Shown here piece after piece: positions 22,919 to 33,519 of a stretch of DNA of 64,000 nt. Both the position numbers and the translations under genes were made by a program. The stretch covers positions 4,526,001 through 4,590,000 of the forward strand of contig JAUEDM010000004.1 of the NCBI GenBank assembly GCA_033439685.1, given 5' to 3'. This DNA is from Apodospora peruviana (taxonomy: Eukaryota > Ascomycota > Sordariomycetes > Sordariales > Lasiosphaeriaceae). Position 1 is the stretch's first letter. Every line of letters begins with the position of its first letter. The notes under the pieces were generated by a model that ran no database searches, was not told where the DNA came from, and saw only the letters and a program-made list of their open reading frames with translations.

Positions 22919-23878
22919 GGTGCCTGACAATGCGAATTGAGGTGGTTGTGGCCGATGGACGTTCAGATACCACTTGACCGGGCGGTGACTGGGCTCATGC
23001 AGCCACAAAAAGTTCAAGTTGGCGGCACGGAACTCCCTTTTATAGCCTGGCTGTCAGGCCGAGGAGGTACCAAGTCCTCGGGTCTTTTCTTCCATGGCAT
23101 GGCCATGGTGACATCGTCGGCACATTTGCATCTTGACGAGATATGCCGACCATGTCCTCGGGTCAACCACATGCAGTTGGAGGACCCTTGACGGCGAACG
23201 AGAATATCTCCACTGTCGTCATTTCTGGGAGCGATGAGGCCATGAAGCTAACCGGACTATCACTTCTAAGTCCGTATGTCTCTCATGTTGCCACAACCAG
23301 GCAATGATATTTATTAGCTGTAGTCCTCGGCAAGAAATATTCCGATAAAATAACCACGGACCTCGAAAGCATGCCGACAGCACGACTCTGAATGTCGTCA
23401 TTTTTAGACTGCTTATAAACCTAGTAGCGCGGTAATATGGACTTATAAGCCTTACTAGCGTGGGATGAGGGTTAACTTGCGGACCCGCTGGCTGGACATG
23501 GGATATTATTGTTCGCAGACTTGCCATGTCGCAATCCCTTCAAACTCAAGATCGGCCTCGGCACCGGTGGGATGACCCCCCCGAGATAAGTGATGATAAT
23601 TGGACCAATGGATTCTCTGAGGTTATTCCCGGCAAAGCCAGGCGCGTGCAGTAATTGGCTCAATATTCCCCTATCTTGGGGGGTCATCCCATTGGTGTCG
23701 AACCCGATTGCCGACTTAAGGGGAATAGAGGAGCGTTGCAGTCATGTGAAGACTGGTTCGGGCATATAATCTTGGTTGACGATGAGTTGACAGTCTGACT
23801 CTATTCACACCACACCTGACACAAGCCAGCTCCAGTCAACAAAAACGACAGATCCCCATCGCCAACGGCATCAACAAA
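22919..23878. other. Divergent promoter region, transporter / FAD monooxygenase 1
   Basis: 960 bp between two divergently transcribed genes. CATATAAT at 23763-23770 lies 115 bp before the right-hand ATG. An imperfect inverted repeat (GACCCCCCCGAGATAA near 23573 and TATCTTGGGGGGTCAT near 23672) encloses about 80 bp. No gene seen. Confidence 0.45.
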
Positions 23879-25252
23879 ATGGCACCCAACGGCCATCCCA
23901 AACCACTACGCATCGGGTATTACCACCAGACCCCCATTCCTCTCCTAACTACCTTAATTTCATCTGTAAATTGACTAACCCACCCACCCTTAAAAAAAAA
24001 AAAAAGAATAGTAGGAGCAGGCCTAGTCGGCTCAGCCACCGCCCTCGCTTTATCTCGCCTCCCCAACGTCTCCGTCAGCGCATTCGAACAGTCGCCCATC
24101 CCCCGGGAGGCAGGCGCCTGGATATCTCTCACCCCGACAGGCATCAAAGTCCTCAACAACCTGATCCCCCACGCCGAACTCACGGCGATCTGCTACCGAC
24201 CGCCGCCGCGAGGCGCCTACGTCACGCGGCACTGGCGGACCGGCGAGGTTCTAGTCCTGCGGTCCTCATCTGAAAGTCTGCGGGACGAGTATCACCAGGC
24301 ACGAACGCATCGCCATCCGTTGTTGAAACTTATCCTCGGTCATTTGCCGGTGGGAGCGGTGCAGTATGGCCGGAAGGTTACCAGTGTTGATCTTGTTGAG
24401 GGAAGTGGGGAGGTCGAGTTGACGTTTGATGGAGACAAAACGGAGAAGTTTGATTTGCTGGTGACTGCTGATGGGATCTACTCCAAGATTAGACGACACT
24501 TCTTCCCAGAACATGTGGTTGGCTATAAAGGCGCCGTTGCGTACAGGACCATTTTTCATAAGGCGCTGCTGGATGGGATAGAGGGTCTGCACGACGACTC
24601 CGGGGCGTGGAGAGCGGACACCGATGTCGTGTTTCTGTCGGAGGTTGGGCTGGACATGTATGGCGTTGTCATCATCAGGCCTGAGTCTCAGGAATTTGTG
24701 GCGACTCTGGCATGGGAGCGCAGTATTGGGCCCAAGGGCGTGCAGCGGTTACGCGATTTCTACAAGGACTGGGATCCCATTATATCTAGGGTGCTGGAGC
24801 GAGTTGAGGATATGCAAGCGTATCCGCTCGACTCCGGGCCGTGGCTCAAGCAGCTTGTCCTGCATGACCGGATCGCGTTCGTTGGGGATGCTGCGCATCC
24901 AACTGCTGGTGCGTATGGTGCCGGCGCGGCGATGGGGCACGGCGATGCTTGGGCGCTGTATAGGGCGTTGCAGGCTACTTCCAGTGGGGATGGGATGGGA
25001 TCATATGATGTGCCGAGGGCGCTGCGGATTTTTCAGCAGGCGAGACTGCCGTTCCTGATGAGGGTTGAGCAGCAGATGGCTGTTGATGTGGTGAATGCAG
25101 GCTATGTCCGCCAGGCCGGCGGGCGGGATGAAGATGAGTGGATCCGGAGGTTTAGGGAAAGGAACGCCGAGAATCAGTGGTTGACGGAGCATGATGTCGA
25201 GCTAGAGGTGCAGATGGCCGTAATGGGCGAGACGTTGTGGGACCGGAAATAA
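23879..25252 (+). CDS. FAD-dependent monooxygenase 1 (salicylate-hydroxylase-like)
   Basis: Two exons, 23879-23916 and 24007-25252; 427 aa. The 90-nt intron ends in an A14-G tract; joining rebuilds the dinucleotide-binding motif GIVGAGLVGSATALALSRL at residues 13-31. The second FAD/NADPH motif is DLLVTADGIYSKIRRHF, and the third is IAFVGDAAHPTAGAYGAGAA, both complete. The length is normal for group A flavin monooxygenases that hydroxylate aromatic rings with NAD(P)H and O2. It lies head-to-tail with a second flavin monooxygenase 344 bp downstream, with the P450 further on, suggesting one pathway. The substrate is unknown. Confidence 0.9.
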
Positions 25253-25595
25253 TGATCAATACAGGGGCCAGATGCGGAGTCTTGTTTTTTCTTTCGTCAG
25301 AGGTCCCTGAGAAGGCGTCATTGACTAACACATGTACCTTAATTAATAATCCATATTCAGAGACCAGGTAACTTAGAGTCCCACAAGGTATGTTGGTAAC
25401 TCGTCCGCAGTTACTAGTATCGGATGTCCAGGAAAGGAGACATGGCCTGACTGCGGGCTTGGCAATTTGAGCTCGGCATGTCGTTCACACGAGGCTACTT
25501 AGATGAGCCGAGCACCTTTGAATTATAAGGGAATCCCAGTTTTCTGTTTTGATGGCTAAAACTTCAATCTCCAATCCTCATTCTCTGCCCCCACC
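25253..25595. other. Spacer between the two FAD monooxygenases
   Basis: Short intergenic with no gene; holds the promoter of the second enzyme. Confidence 0.4.
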
Positions 25596-27069
25596 ATGGT
25601 TGACCACCCAAAGACCCTCAAAGTAGCCATCATAGGCGGCGGTCCAGCCGGTCTTGGAGCAGCGATCGAACTCTCCAAGCGTCCCTTCATAGACTGGACC
25701 CTCTACGAGAAGAAGCCCGTCATCAGCGAGATATCGAATGGTCTGACGGTCCAGCGGAACACGTGGCGGATGCTGGAGCGCATGGGCGCCGCCAGGCATA
25801 TCAAGGCGAGCGACTTCTTCAGGCCAGTCAACGGGCACCACACACAGCATCGGTGAGTCGTCTACCACCTATTAATCGCGTTAGTCTCCTTGGTTGTAAA
25901 ATTGATTAGACTGTTTAGCAACGGCATCACAGGTAAACTGATATATACGAGCGCGTCCAAAACAGATGGTGGCCCGCCCCATCACGAACCCTGCAGAATG
26001 CATCGCGCAAAACTGCAGCAGGCTTTGCTGAAAGAGGTGGACCAAACTCGCGTCTTGACGGGAAAGAAACTCGTGGATATTGTTCAACTGCCATCGAAAA
26101 AGATTAGAATCACGTTTCAAGATGGGTTTGTAGATGAAGTTGACCTACTTGTTGGGGCTGACGGGATTCGATCGGTAAGTATCACATCACCTCACAACTG
26201 CAGAACACACAACTCACCAGTGATTTGTGTGTGTCAGGTCGTCCGCCGATTCGCCTTTCCCAATCACAAAATCTCCTACACAGGCGCATCCTCCTACCGC
26301 ACGCTCGTGCGTTCTTCAGACGCGCTAGCTATCAACGGCTTACCCCGAGAAGTCATCTTCTGGCACGGCAAGGACGCAAACTGGGTCTACACCTGTCCGT
26401 TGGGGGGTGACGATTTCGAGATTACCGTCAGAATAAAGGAGCCTGCTTCCGTCGAGCATTATAGCTGGGGTCGGAAGGCAGACCCACTACATCTCAGAGA
26501 CTCGTTTGCGGACTTTTGTCTGCCCATTCAACAGTTGACTGACTTGGTGACAGACCTGCAGCAGTTTGATTATTTTGCTGGGCCGAGACTTGAGACCCTT
26601 ATTGGAAATGAGGCGGTCGTGCTGATAGGGGACGCATCGCATCCGTTGTCGGGGGCGTTTGGTGCGGGCGCTGGGTTTGCGCTCGAGGACGCGTTTGTGC
26701 TTGGGGCCGCGCTTGAGTGGGCGGTAGCAAATGGTGGTGGGTTAAGGGATGCGTTGAGTTTGTTTGATGATGTACGGAGTCCGCATTATAGGGAGATATA
26801 TGGTGTGTTGGATGTGATTGCACAGCAGAACGCTGAGCTAGCCAAGCGCGGGTTGGAGGTCAGTCAGGAGATTGATGCGCGCATTGGGGAGAGGTGGAAA
26901 TCGGAGAATGACTGGATGCTTTATTATGATGTGAGTAAACTCTTATCTAGGTGGTTTGGGATGTTGGAAACTGACCGAATTACAGGTCGAGAAAGCGTTT
27001 GCTGAAGCTATCAGCGGAAGAAGGATCCAGAGCGAACGGCATGAGCGATCTCTCGCCGTCCGCCTGTGA
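25596..27069 (+). CDS. FAD-dependent monooxygenase 2
   Basis: Four exons, 25596-25852, 25910-26174, 26238-26930 and 26986-27069, with introns of 57, 63 and 55 nt; 432 aa. FAD motifs are complete: VAIIGGGPAGLGAAIELSKR at about residues 10-29, VDLLVGADGIRSVVRRFAFP spanning intron 2, and VVLIGDASHPLSGAFGAGAG. It belongs to the same group A flavin monooxygenase family as the upstream gene, but the two share little beyond the motifs and have different exon structures, so they are not a recent tandem duplicate. The last 20 codons and stop fall within a block that is also found at about 5427, in the other copy of the duplicated segment. Confidence 0.9.
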
Positions 27070-28140
27070 CTACCACCGCTGGAGGGGAGGAAAGTTTGAT
27101 ATGTGTGTATTATTGTAAAGGATAGTCACATTTTAGTTTTGAGGATTTGCTGGACGTTTGTTCGATATAACTTGCGATATCACGGTGAATCACTGGCGTA
27201 TGACGTGGCGAGGAGAAGTAATTTACAGCACCAAAATGAGACGAGGTTTTCGGTTCAAGAAAGCAGTAAACTCACTTTCGTGGTCATCAGTACCAGAGAC
27301 TGAGACATTGAGATCAGACTTTCACCACACCATAGTCTATTAATCTCGCACACCCTACCTGCTCTCCCCATTGCATACCTACTTACCACATTTATCCTCC
27401 GCTCAAGCCACCTTTAAGCCATCAGGATGTCCACAACATCCTTGTCCCGCGGAACGAGAGGCGTGGGGGAGGCGGATCCCGACGAGAAGAGACAAGGCTC
27501 GTCCGCCTTCGGAAACAGCTCGCCGATCTGACCGCCTGCCTCAACTAGCTTCAGGGGGCCCTGGAGATGCGTTCAGAACCGCGCAAGTCGATCTCCAGCC
27601 TACCCCTCAAGAAGCAGAATCCCAGATCCTTCGGTTTAAGAGGCTATCTCAGGAAACAGAGGGGAACTCTCAGCGTTAGCCTAAGGATGCAGATGTTCTC
27701 AGCAATCTGAAACGCGAAATCCGGGGCCTCGAAAAAGTGGTGATGATCGAAAAAAGAGATGTTACAAAATACGAACGAGCACCTCAGAACGATGAACCAC
27801 CAGCTCTTTGGGTGGACCGCTCATCTCCGGCAGACGGCGAATATTTTGAAAGCTGAGAATGAGTATCTCCAGCTGCACAAGGATGTGCCGGGGTCTTCGA
27901 CAACCTTGCCGCCGAAAGGAAGTTAAAGGTACGTGTTCTTTTGTTGGTTCTAGTTTGCTGGAATATCTCTCTTATCTGATTAATTGACTGCAGGATGGGC
28001 TTGGTCTCGATACCATGAGAAGATGTTGTTTCGGAAATACGTGCAGATAATGGAGCGGATCTACTGGACGTAGTGAAGGACCACAACATGTAATGGTACC
28101 TAGGTAGACACAGCTCGATGAAGCAGAACCAATGGCAGGT
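27055..28140 (+). repeat. Segmental duplication, copy B
   Basis: Matches copy A at 5427-6505 in order and orientation, as described there. Its 3' flank to about 28420 also matches the separate A' segment at 5069-5350. Copy B is thus the fuller version, and the left locus preserves the end of one unit followed by most of another. Confidence 0.72.
27427..27926 (+). pseudogene. Coiled-coil protein of unknown function, decayed copy B
   Basis: The ATG at 27427 aligns with that at 5748 in copy A. The frame soon breaks: the conserved LVRLRKQLADLT stretch near 27500-27535 is in a different frame from the start, and stops follow at LN and near 27677. The last segment (AENEYLQLHKDVPGSSTTLP, PKGS) ends at 27926, followed by the same 5' splice site as in copy A. 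It is more damaged than copy A. Confidence 0.5.
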
Positions 28141-28721
28141 GTTATAGGTTACAAAATTCAGGACGATACGTGTAGCTTTTGGAATCTCGGCAGTTCTCTA
28201 TCATCATAGCCCACCAACCTTAGCTGGATAATCTCCCTCTAGAAAGAATCTCGCCCCGTTCAAGAATACTAAGACCGAATTCATCCTCGCCTCACCCTCA
28301 GATCCATCTATCTCAAGCACATTGATGTAGTGTCAGGAGAAACAGTCTGGCGAACGGGTAGGTCTGATGAAGGACATCCTGTCAGGGATCCCGATCTCGT
28401 CGTAGATGATAATGCCCTTTATTCCCGGCGGATCGTTCAGCCCGCAATGCAATCATATCATCCATCCGCATTAGGAACTAGACTAGATACGTGATGCAAG
28501 GCCCGGCCCGGTGCGTGCGGGGGCGGATAGATAAGATATCCGAATACAGATAGCTTCCCCTTGAAAGGACGACCAGGGCGGACAAGGGGGCATGGCAATG
28601 AAACCCCTCACTCTGTCTGCTCCGTGCTTCTTCCCTCAAAGCTTCGCCTTTAACCTCACATTCTAGTCACAGTAAAACCCAGTCATACCTAGTCCAGCAA
28701 GATGACGGGATAACCAACACC
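28141..28721. other. Repeat 3' flank and P450 promoter
   Basis: The left half is the 3' flank of the duplicated segment. The right half is the P450 promoter and leader. No gene seen. Confidence 0.4.
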
Positions 28722-30393
28722 ATGGAGTTGCCGTTATCACAGATTACCACGTCCAACGTGGTGACGACCATCGCAACCATCATACTTGGCCGCATCATCT
28801 GGCAGCTGATCCAAAACCTCCTGTACTCATCCATCCCCTCCTCCGTGCCCGGCCCTTTAATCGCCCGCCTCACCACCAAATGGATAACCATCATCGAGTT
28901 ATCCGGCTCACGCGGCCGCACCGTCGACGCACTACACAAAAAATACGGACCGGTCGTGCGCCTGTCGCCCAACGAGCTGTCTTTCTCCACGCTCCCATGC
29001 ATTAAGACCATTTACGGCAACGGATCAAGCTGCATCAAGTCGTCCGCGTACGACAAGTTCGGCCGGAAAGGGATGTTCCAGATGGCGGACCCGGAACAGC
29101 ATCGTCTCCGACAAAAACGCATCGCCCATATCTTTGCGCCGGCAGTCCTCCAACAGATGGAGATTCTAATCCAAAACTGTGTGGGGAGGCTGGTTGGCCA
29201 GCAGCTGAGGAAGAGATCTGGGACCGAGGTGGATATGTTGCATTGGGCGCGGATGACTGTGCTGGATGTCGGCGGTGAGTTACCTACCAACCTAAATTGG
29301 GTTGAAAGAGTTTGCTGCTGACGGCGGTTTGAGGGAAAAAGGCGAACTCATGCTCGGAAAATCATTCGGTGCGCTCGATGATGACGGCGACAGAAACGAT
29401 GCACCGACCTACGTGCACCATCTCGACAACGCCTACATCGCCTGGTCTTTATATGGCTTGAGTCCTACTCTTTTCCGGCTGTTCGAGTATCTGCCCATCA
29501 AATCGCTGCAGGAGTTTCTGGCGGCGGGCGATTATGTCTACAAGGTAGGTCATTCACACTTCATCCTAACAAGCTCATATGTTGACCATGTCTACAAGTA
29601 CGGCGACGACGCCATGAAACAATACATCCACCGCCACGGACGGAAATCCGCCCAAAAGTCCCTCCTCACAAAAATGCTCGCGGGCGATCCTGTGTCAGGC
29701 ATCGAGCCGCTTGCCGACGCAGAAATCAGCACCGAGGTGTCCAATCTCATCTTCGCGGCTACCGACACGACCGGAAACACCATCACGTACGCTCTGTACG
29801 AGCTGGCGTGCCACACCGAGTGGCAGACGCGGTTACGGGAGGAGATTCTCACGCGCCGCGGTCCTGGCACTTCTTCGGAGGACTACCTCTCATTTAAATC
29901 CCTGTCGACCCTCCCAATCCTAAACGGCGTGTTCATGGAGACGCTGCGGCTCCATCCCGCGGCGCCCAGCGCCCTGCCGCGCGTGACTACGGGGACGGGA
30001 TGCCAAATTGGGGAATTGCATATCCCTGGGGGGACTCTGGTGTCGATGCAGGCACTTACTCTCCAGCGCGATCCAAACTACTTTCCCGAGCCGGATACGT
30101 TTAAGCCGGACCGATGGATTTCTGATGACGGAAAAGAAATTGAGTATGGATCGCAAGAGCAGCGGGAGATGATGATCGTTTGGGGGAAAGGGACTAGAAC
30201 GTGTCTTGGGCAGCATATGGCTACCATGGAGAGCAAGATCGCTCTTGCAAGGATTGTTGCTCAATTTGAGGTGCGGTTACCTGCAGGAAACAAAACGCAT
30301 AAAGAGATGGAGATGACGGATCATTTTACGCTTATTCCTAAGGGGAAGAGGTGTACTTTGGTGGTGAGGGAAGTTGAAGTACCTACGGAGTAA
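28722..30393 (+). CDS. Cytochrome P450 monooxygenase
   Basis: Three exons, 28722-29274, 29342-29544 and 29599-30393; 516 aa. An N-terminal anchor (about 14-32) is followed by a proline-rich hinge (IPSSVPGPL). The I-helix reads FAATDTTGNTITYAL, the K-helix ExxR is ETLRLHP, and the heme loop is WGKGTRTCLGQHMA with C454; Trp replaces the usual Phe. The first intron (67 nt) restores VGGELMLGKSFGAL in phase. The second (54 nt) is a multiple of three without stops and is bounded by an 11-nt direct repeat. Removing it gives GDYVYKYGDDAMKQY, the normal family spacing. The enzyme oxidises small hydrophobic molecules at the ER, and its position between flavin monooxygenases and a sulfotransferase-like gene suggests a shared pathway. 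Confidence 0.92.
29545..29598 (+). other. 54-nt intron flanked by an 11-bp direct repeat
   Basis: ATGTCTACAAG ends the upstream exon (29534-29544) and also ends the intron (29588-29598). The intron starts GTAGGT and contains a TAAC branch-like site. This is the pattern expected when an intron arises from a tandem duplication containing AGGT. Confidence 0.65.
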
Positions 30394-30417
30394 TTGGGGT
30401 TTTTTTTTTTTTTTTTT

Positions 30418-30448
<31 letters not shown>

Positions 30449-30833
30449 GGGTAAGGATATTCTTGGATTCGGTTCATGTTGTCCTCTTGCTAGGTAGGTA
30501 CTTTGAAGACAATTGACCAGCCTTTGAAGTTCCCAAGTTGTTCAGCTGTTCCGCTGTTGGAATAAAGTGTGGCAAGGTACTTGAAGAGTTGGGTTTATTT
30601 CAAGTTTTTTCGGCATACTTCCGAGCTCAGACCAAACGCAGACCAGGATATCGGTCTATTATTTAGCACCAACGATCCTCGCCCCGCTTTACCGAGTGGA
30701 ATTATCATCGCGACGCGTTTATTCCTGGACTTGATTTGCTGTTCTTTTCTTTTTTTCGTCTTCAACTAACTTGCTTAAAACCCCCGTAACCTCAACTTCT
30801 ATTGTCAACATTGAAAAACATCCATCCCAACAA
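30394..30833. other. Intergenic with a T28-G24 homopolymer block
   Basis: Immediately after the P450 stop is a run of T (30400-30427) followed by a run of G (30428-30451). The remainder is the promoter and leader of the next gene. Confidence 0.5.
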
Positions 30834-31691
30834 ATGGCACCAGCCACCGAAACACCCCCGGCTGCCCCGGCCCGGGAAATGAAAATCCTCTGTCTGGGCC
30901 TCATGCGCTCGGGCACATACAGCATCTACACCGCCCTGACCATGCTGGGCTACAAAAATGTCTACCACGGGCTTAATAGTCTTGGCAACAACGCCGACTG
31001 GGCGATCCTCAACGCCGCCGCCGACGCGACTTTTCCGTCTCTTCCTTCTCACTCCCACAAACCATTTACGGTTGCCGAATGGGACCAGATCTGGGGTTCT
31101 TGTGAAGCCGTCACCGACGTCGCGTCGGTCTTCGGACCGCAGCTGATCGACGCGTACCCAGACGCCAAAGTCGTGCTGGTGCAGCGCGATTTTGAGAAAT
31201 GGAGCAAGAGTATCAATGAAACGGTCATCAATTCGCTCTGGGGCGCCATCCCGGATTTCTTTGTTGGGGTCATCGAGCCGATGATTGGGAGTGTCGCCGG
31301 GCCGGCTTCGCGCAAGATGTTGCTTGGCTGGGCCGAGGCGAATGATGCGGAAGAGATGAGGGCGAATTTACGTGTTGCGTGGGAGAGACATCATGATGAG
31401 ATTCGCGACAAGTGCAGAGGCCGAGAGGGAAAGTTGTTGGAGTTTAAGTTGGCAGATGGGTGGGAGCCGCTGTGTGAGTTTTTGGGGAGGGAGGTTCCGA
31501 GGGACACCGAGACGGGGGAGGTGGTGCCGTTTCCGCATGCCAATGAGGCAAAGGCGCTGAGGGCGAAATTGATTGAGCAGCAGGTGGAGATGTTGAAGAA
31601 GGCTGGTGTTGCGTTGATGCCGTGGATGGGTGCTTTGGGGGTCGCCGGTGCTGGGTGGTGGTGGTGGTGGTTCAACGCGTACGGGATGTAA
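30834..31691 (+). CDS. Sulfotransferase-like protein with C-terminal membrane anchor
   Basis: Single exon, 285 aa, ATG at 30834. The phosphosulfate-loop equivalent is CLGLMRSGTYSIYTALTMLG (about 20-39). The second binding element is VVLVQRDFEKWSKSINETV, with the Arg-x-x-x-x-Trp pattern of the fungal Sulfotransfer_4 family. The domain ends EPLCEFLGREVP, typical of the family. The C-terminus is a short hydrophobic segment (LMPWMGALGVAGAGWWWWWF) that could anchor the protein in a membrane. Proteins of this family are assumed to move sulfate from PAPS, but few have been tested. It lies downstream of the P450 in the same direction. Confidence 0.82.
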   Translation: MAPATETPPAAPAREMKILCLGLMRSGTYSIYTALTMLGYKNVYHGLNSLGNNADWAILNAAADATFPSLPSHSHKPFTVAEWDQIWGSCEAVTDVASVFGPQLIDAYPDAKVVLVQRDFEKWSKSINETVINSLWGAIPDFFVGVIEPMIGSVAGPASRKMLLGWAEANDAEEMRANLRVAWERHHDEIRDKCRGREGKLLEFKLADGWEPLCEFLGREVPRDTETGEVVPFPHANEAKALRAKLIEQQVEMLKKAGVALMPWMGALGVAGAGWWWWWFNAYGM

Positions 31692-31834
31692 GGACCACTA
31701 CCTTACGAGGGATATGTAGGGGAGAAGGGAACAATTGTGTACCTTAGTAACGTAAGGTAGGGATAATGCGAGATGGACTACCTCTTTGTATCCTGATTAC
31801 ATTTTAAAACTAAAAAAAAAAATAAAAATGTATA

Positions 31835-33367
31835 ACGTGGTCCACAAGCATGCCGCGCACCCAAGCATGCCGCGCACTTTTTACTACCATACAACATCTT
31901 ATCCTTGACACAGCATTCCACCGCCAAAAAAGATGGCTGCACCCGTCCCAAGAAGTCAGGATCATCCTTGCTATTGAGGCAATCCAGCGCGACAAAAACA
32001 TAAGTCGTCGCAAAGCTGCAAACATCTACCAAATACCCGAAACCACTCTACGCGACAGGATGAACGGTCGAACTCCACGACGCGACTATCGCCACAAAAC
32101 CCATCGGTTAACAGCACTAGAAGAAGAGTCAGTTGTTCAATATATATTGAACCTAGATTCGCGAGGATTCGCGCCTCAGCTGGCTGGTGTTGTAGATATG
32201 GCCAACTTGCTCCTTGCACGCGACAACGGACGCGTCGGCAAGCACTGGGCTGCAAACTTTGTCAAACGACAACCAGAGCTAAAGACGCGTTTTAATCGTG
32301 TATATGACTTCCAAAGAACCCTCTGCGAAGATCCAGAGCTTATTGGCGCGTGGTTTAAGCTCGTGCACAATATGAGGGCTATGTATGGCATCCATGACTG
32401 CGACTTCAAAGTCTCGTACGAAGGGTGTGTATCGGATGATTGTACTTGATGGGCATGAGAGTCACCAGTCAGCCAAATTCGAAGCCTTTTGCAAAGAGAG
32501 CAACATTATTACTATCAGCCTACCTGCTCATTCATCTTATCTAACCCAACCACTTGATGTTGGATGTTTCAGGGCCTTGAAAAAGGCGTACGGTCGGGAA
32601 ATCGAGCACTATGTCAGAGCGCATATCAACCACATCACCAAGGTCGAGTTCTTCCTCCCCTTCAAAGCCGCCCACTTTACCGCTATAACCGAAAGCAATA
32701 TCAAGGGAGGTTTCAGAGGTGCAGGTCTAATCCCTTTCGACCCTGAGGCTGTAATATCCAAGCTGGATGTCAAGTTACGGACGCCAACACCGACTGGTCC
32801 CCCCTCCACAGCCGCTGATCCTTGGGTCTCCCAGACACCACAGAACCCAACAGAGGCTGTCTCACAATCCGAATTCATCAAAAATCAGATTGCTCGTCAC
32901 CAGGAAAGCTCGCCAACACCAATTCTTACTGCTGTCGATCAGCTTGCGAAAGGGACGCAGGCATTGGCGCACTCGGTTACCCTCCTAGTCGCTGAGAACC
33001 GTACCCTCCGAAAGGCAAATGAGGCGCTTAGCAAACGTCCGAGGGCCAAAAAAACACGTGTGCGACTTGGAGGATCACTTACTGTAAGAGTTGGAAATGA
33101 TATATTAGCCCAGAAAGAGGTGCAGGAACAAGTAGAGGGTGAAACGCGTGAAAATGGTAATCGGCGGACCAGAACACAGACGGCTCTACGGCGTTGTAGC
33201 AAGTGTGGAAAGCCTGGGCACAATGCGCGCACGTGTCAAGAAGATGTGGAAATATCTGATGTATATAATTCCGAATAGTTTCAGTATATTGTAGTTGTTG
33301 TAGTGGTGCAATTAATGTTTTTATTGTGTGGTTGTGGAAAAGTGCGCGGCATGCTTGTGGACCACGT
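31835..33367 (+). mobile_element. Fot1/pogo-type DNA transposon, internally deleted
   Basis: Terminal inverted repeats begin ACGTGGTCCACAAGCATGCC on the left (31835) and are matched by the reverse complement ending at 33367; the identity covers 26 bp. TA flanks both ends (31833-31834 and 33368-33369), the target duplication of the Tc1/mariner/pogo group. The left end carries a second copy of AAGCATGCCGCGCAC just inside the repeat. Total length is 1533 bp, short for an autonomous element of this group. The interior encodes the two ends of a transposase but lacks its middle. Confidence 0.92.
31850..33278 (+). pseudogene. Fot1/pogo transposase (DDE_1), middle deleted
   Basis: Two open segments in different frames. 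The first (to 32449) has the psq-type helix-turn-helix (AIEAIQRDKNISRRKAANIY, then QIPETTLRDRMNG) and a CENP-B-like DNA-binding domain ending RAMYGIHDCDF. The second resumes near 32425 with RMIVLDGHESHQSAKFEAF (second catalytic Asp) and LPAHSSYLTQPLDVGCFRAL (third Asp). It runs through a Pro/Thr-rich linker and ends in a CCHC zinc knuckle (CSKCGKPGHNARTC) before the stop at 33278. The stretch containing the first catalytic Asp is missing at the junction near 32409-32420, and the frame changes there. No active transposase can be made. Confidence 0.9.
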
Positions 33368-33519
33368 TATTTGGAGTCATGATGCCGTAATAAATTTGTT
33401 GAGAGTCTAGATCATGCGCACCAAAAGGAGCCCAGAAAGATACCTACATAGTCCTGTTTCCTTCTAAAACTCCCGCATCGCCAAAATACCCCAAGTGAAT
33501 TAATTCCCTTTCGATATCA

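Noticed and set aside
31835..33367. Gap in the transposase as an intron
   Set aside because: Only about 15 bases separate the two homologous parts while over a hundred residues are missing, so a deletion is the only fit.
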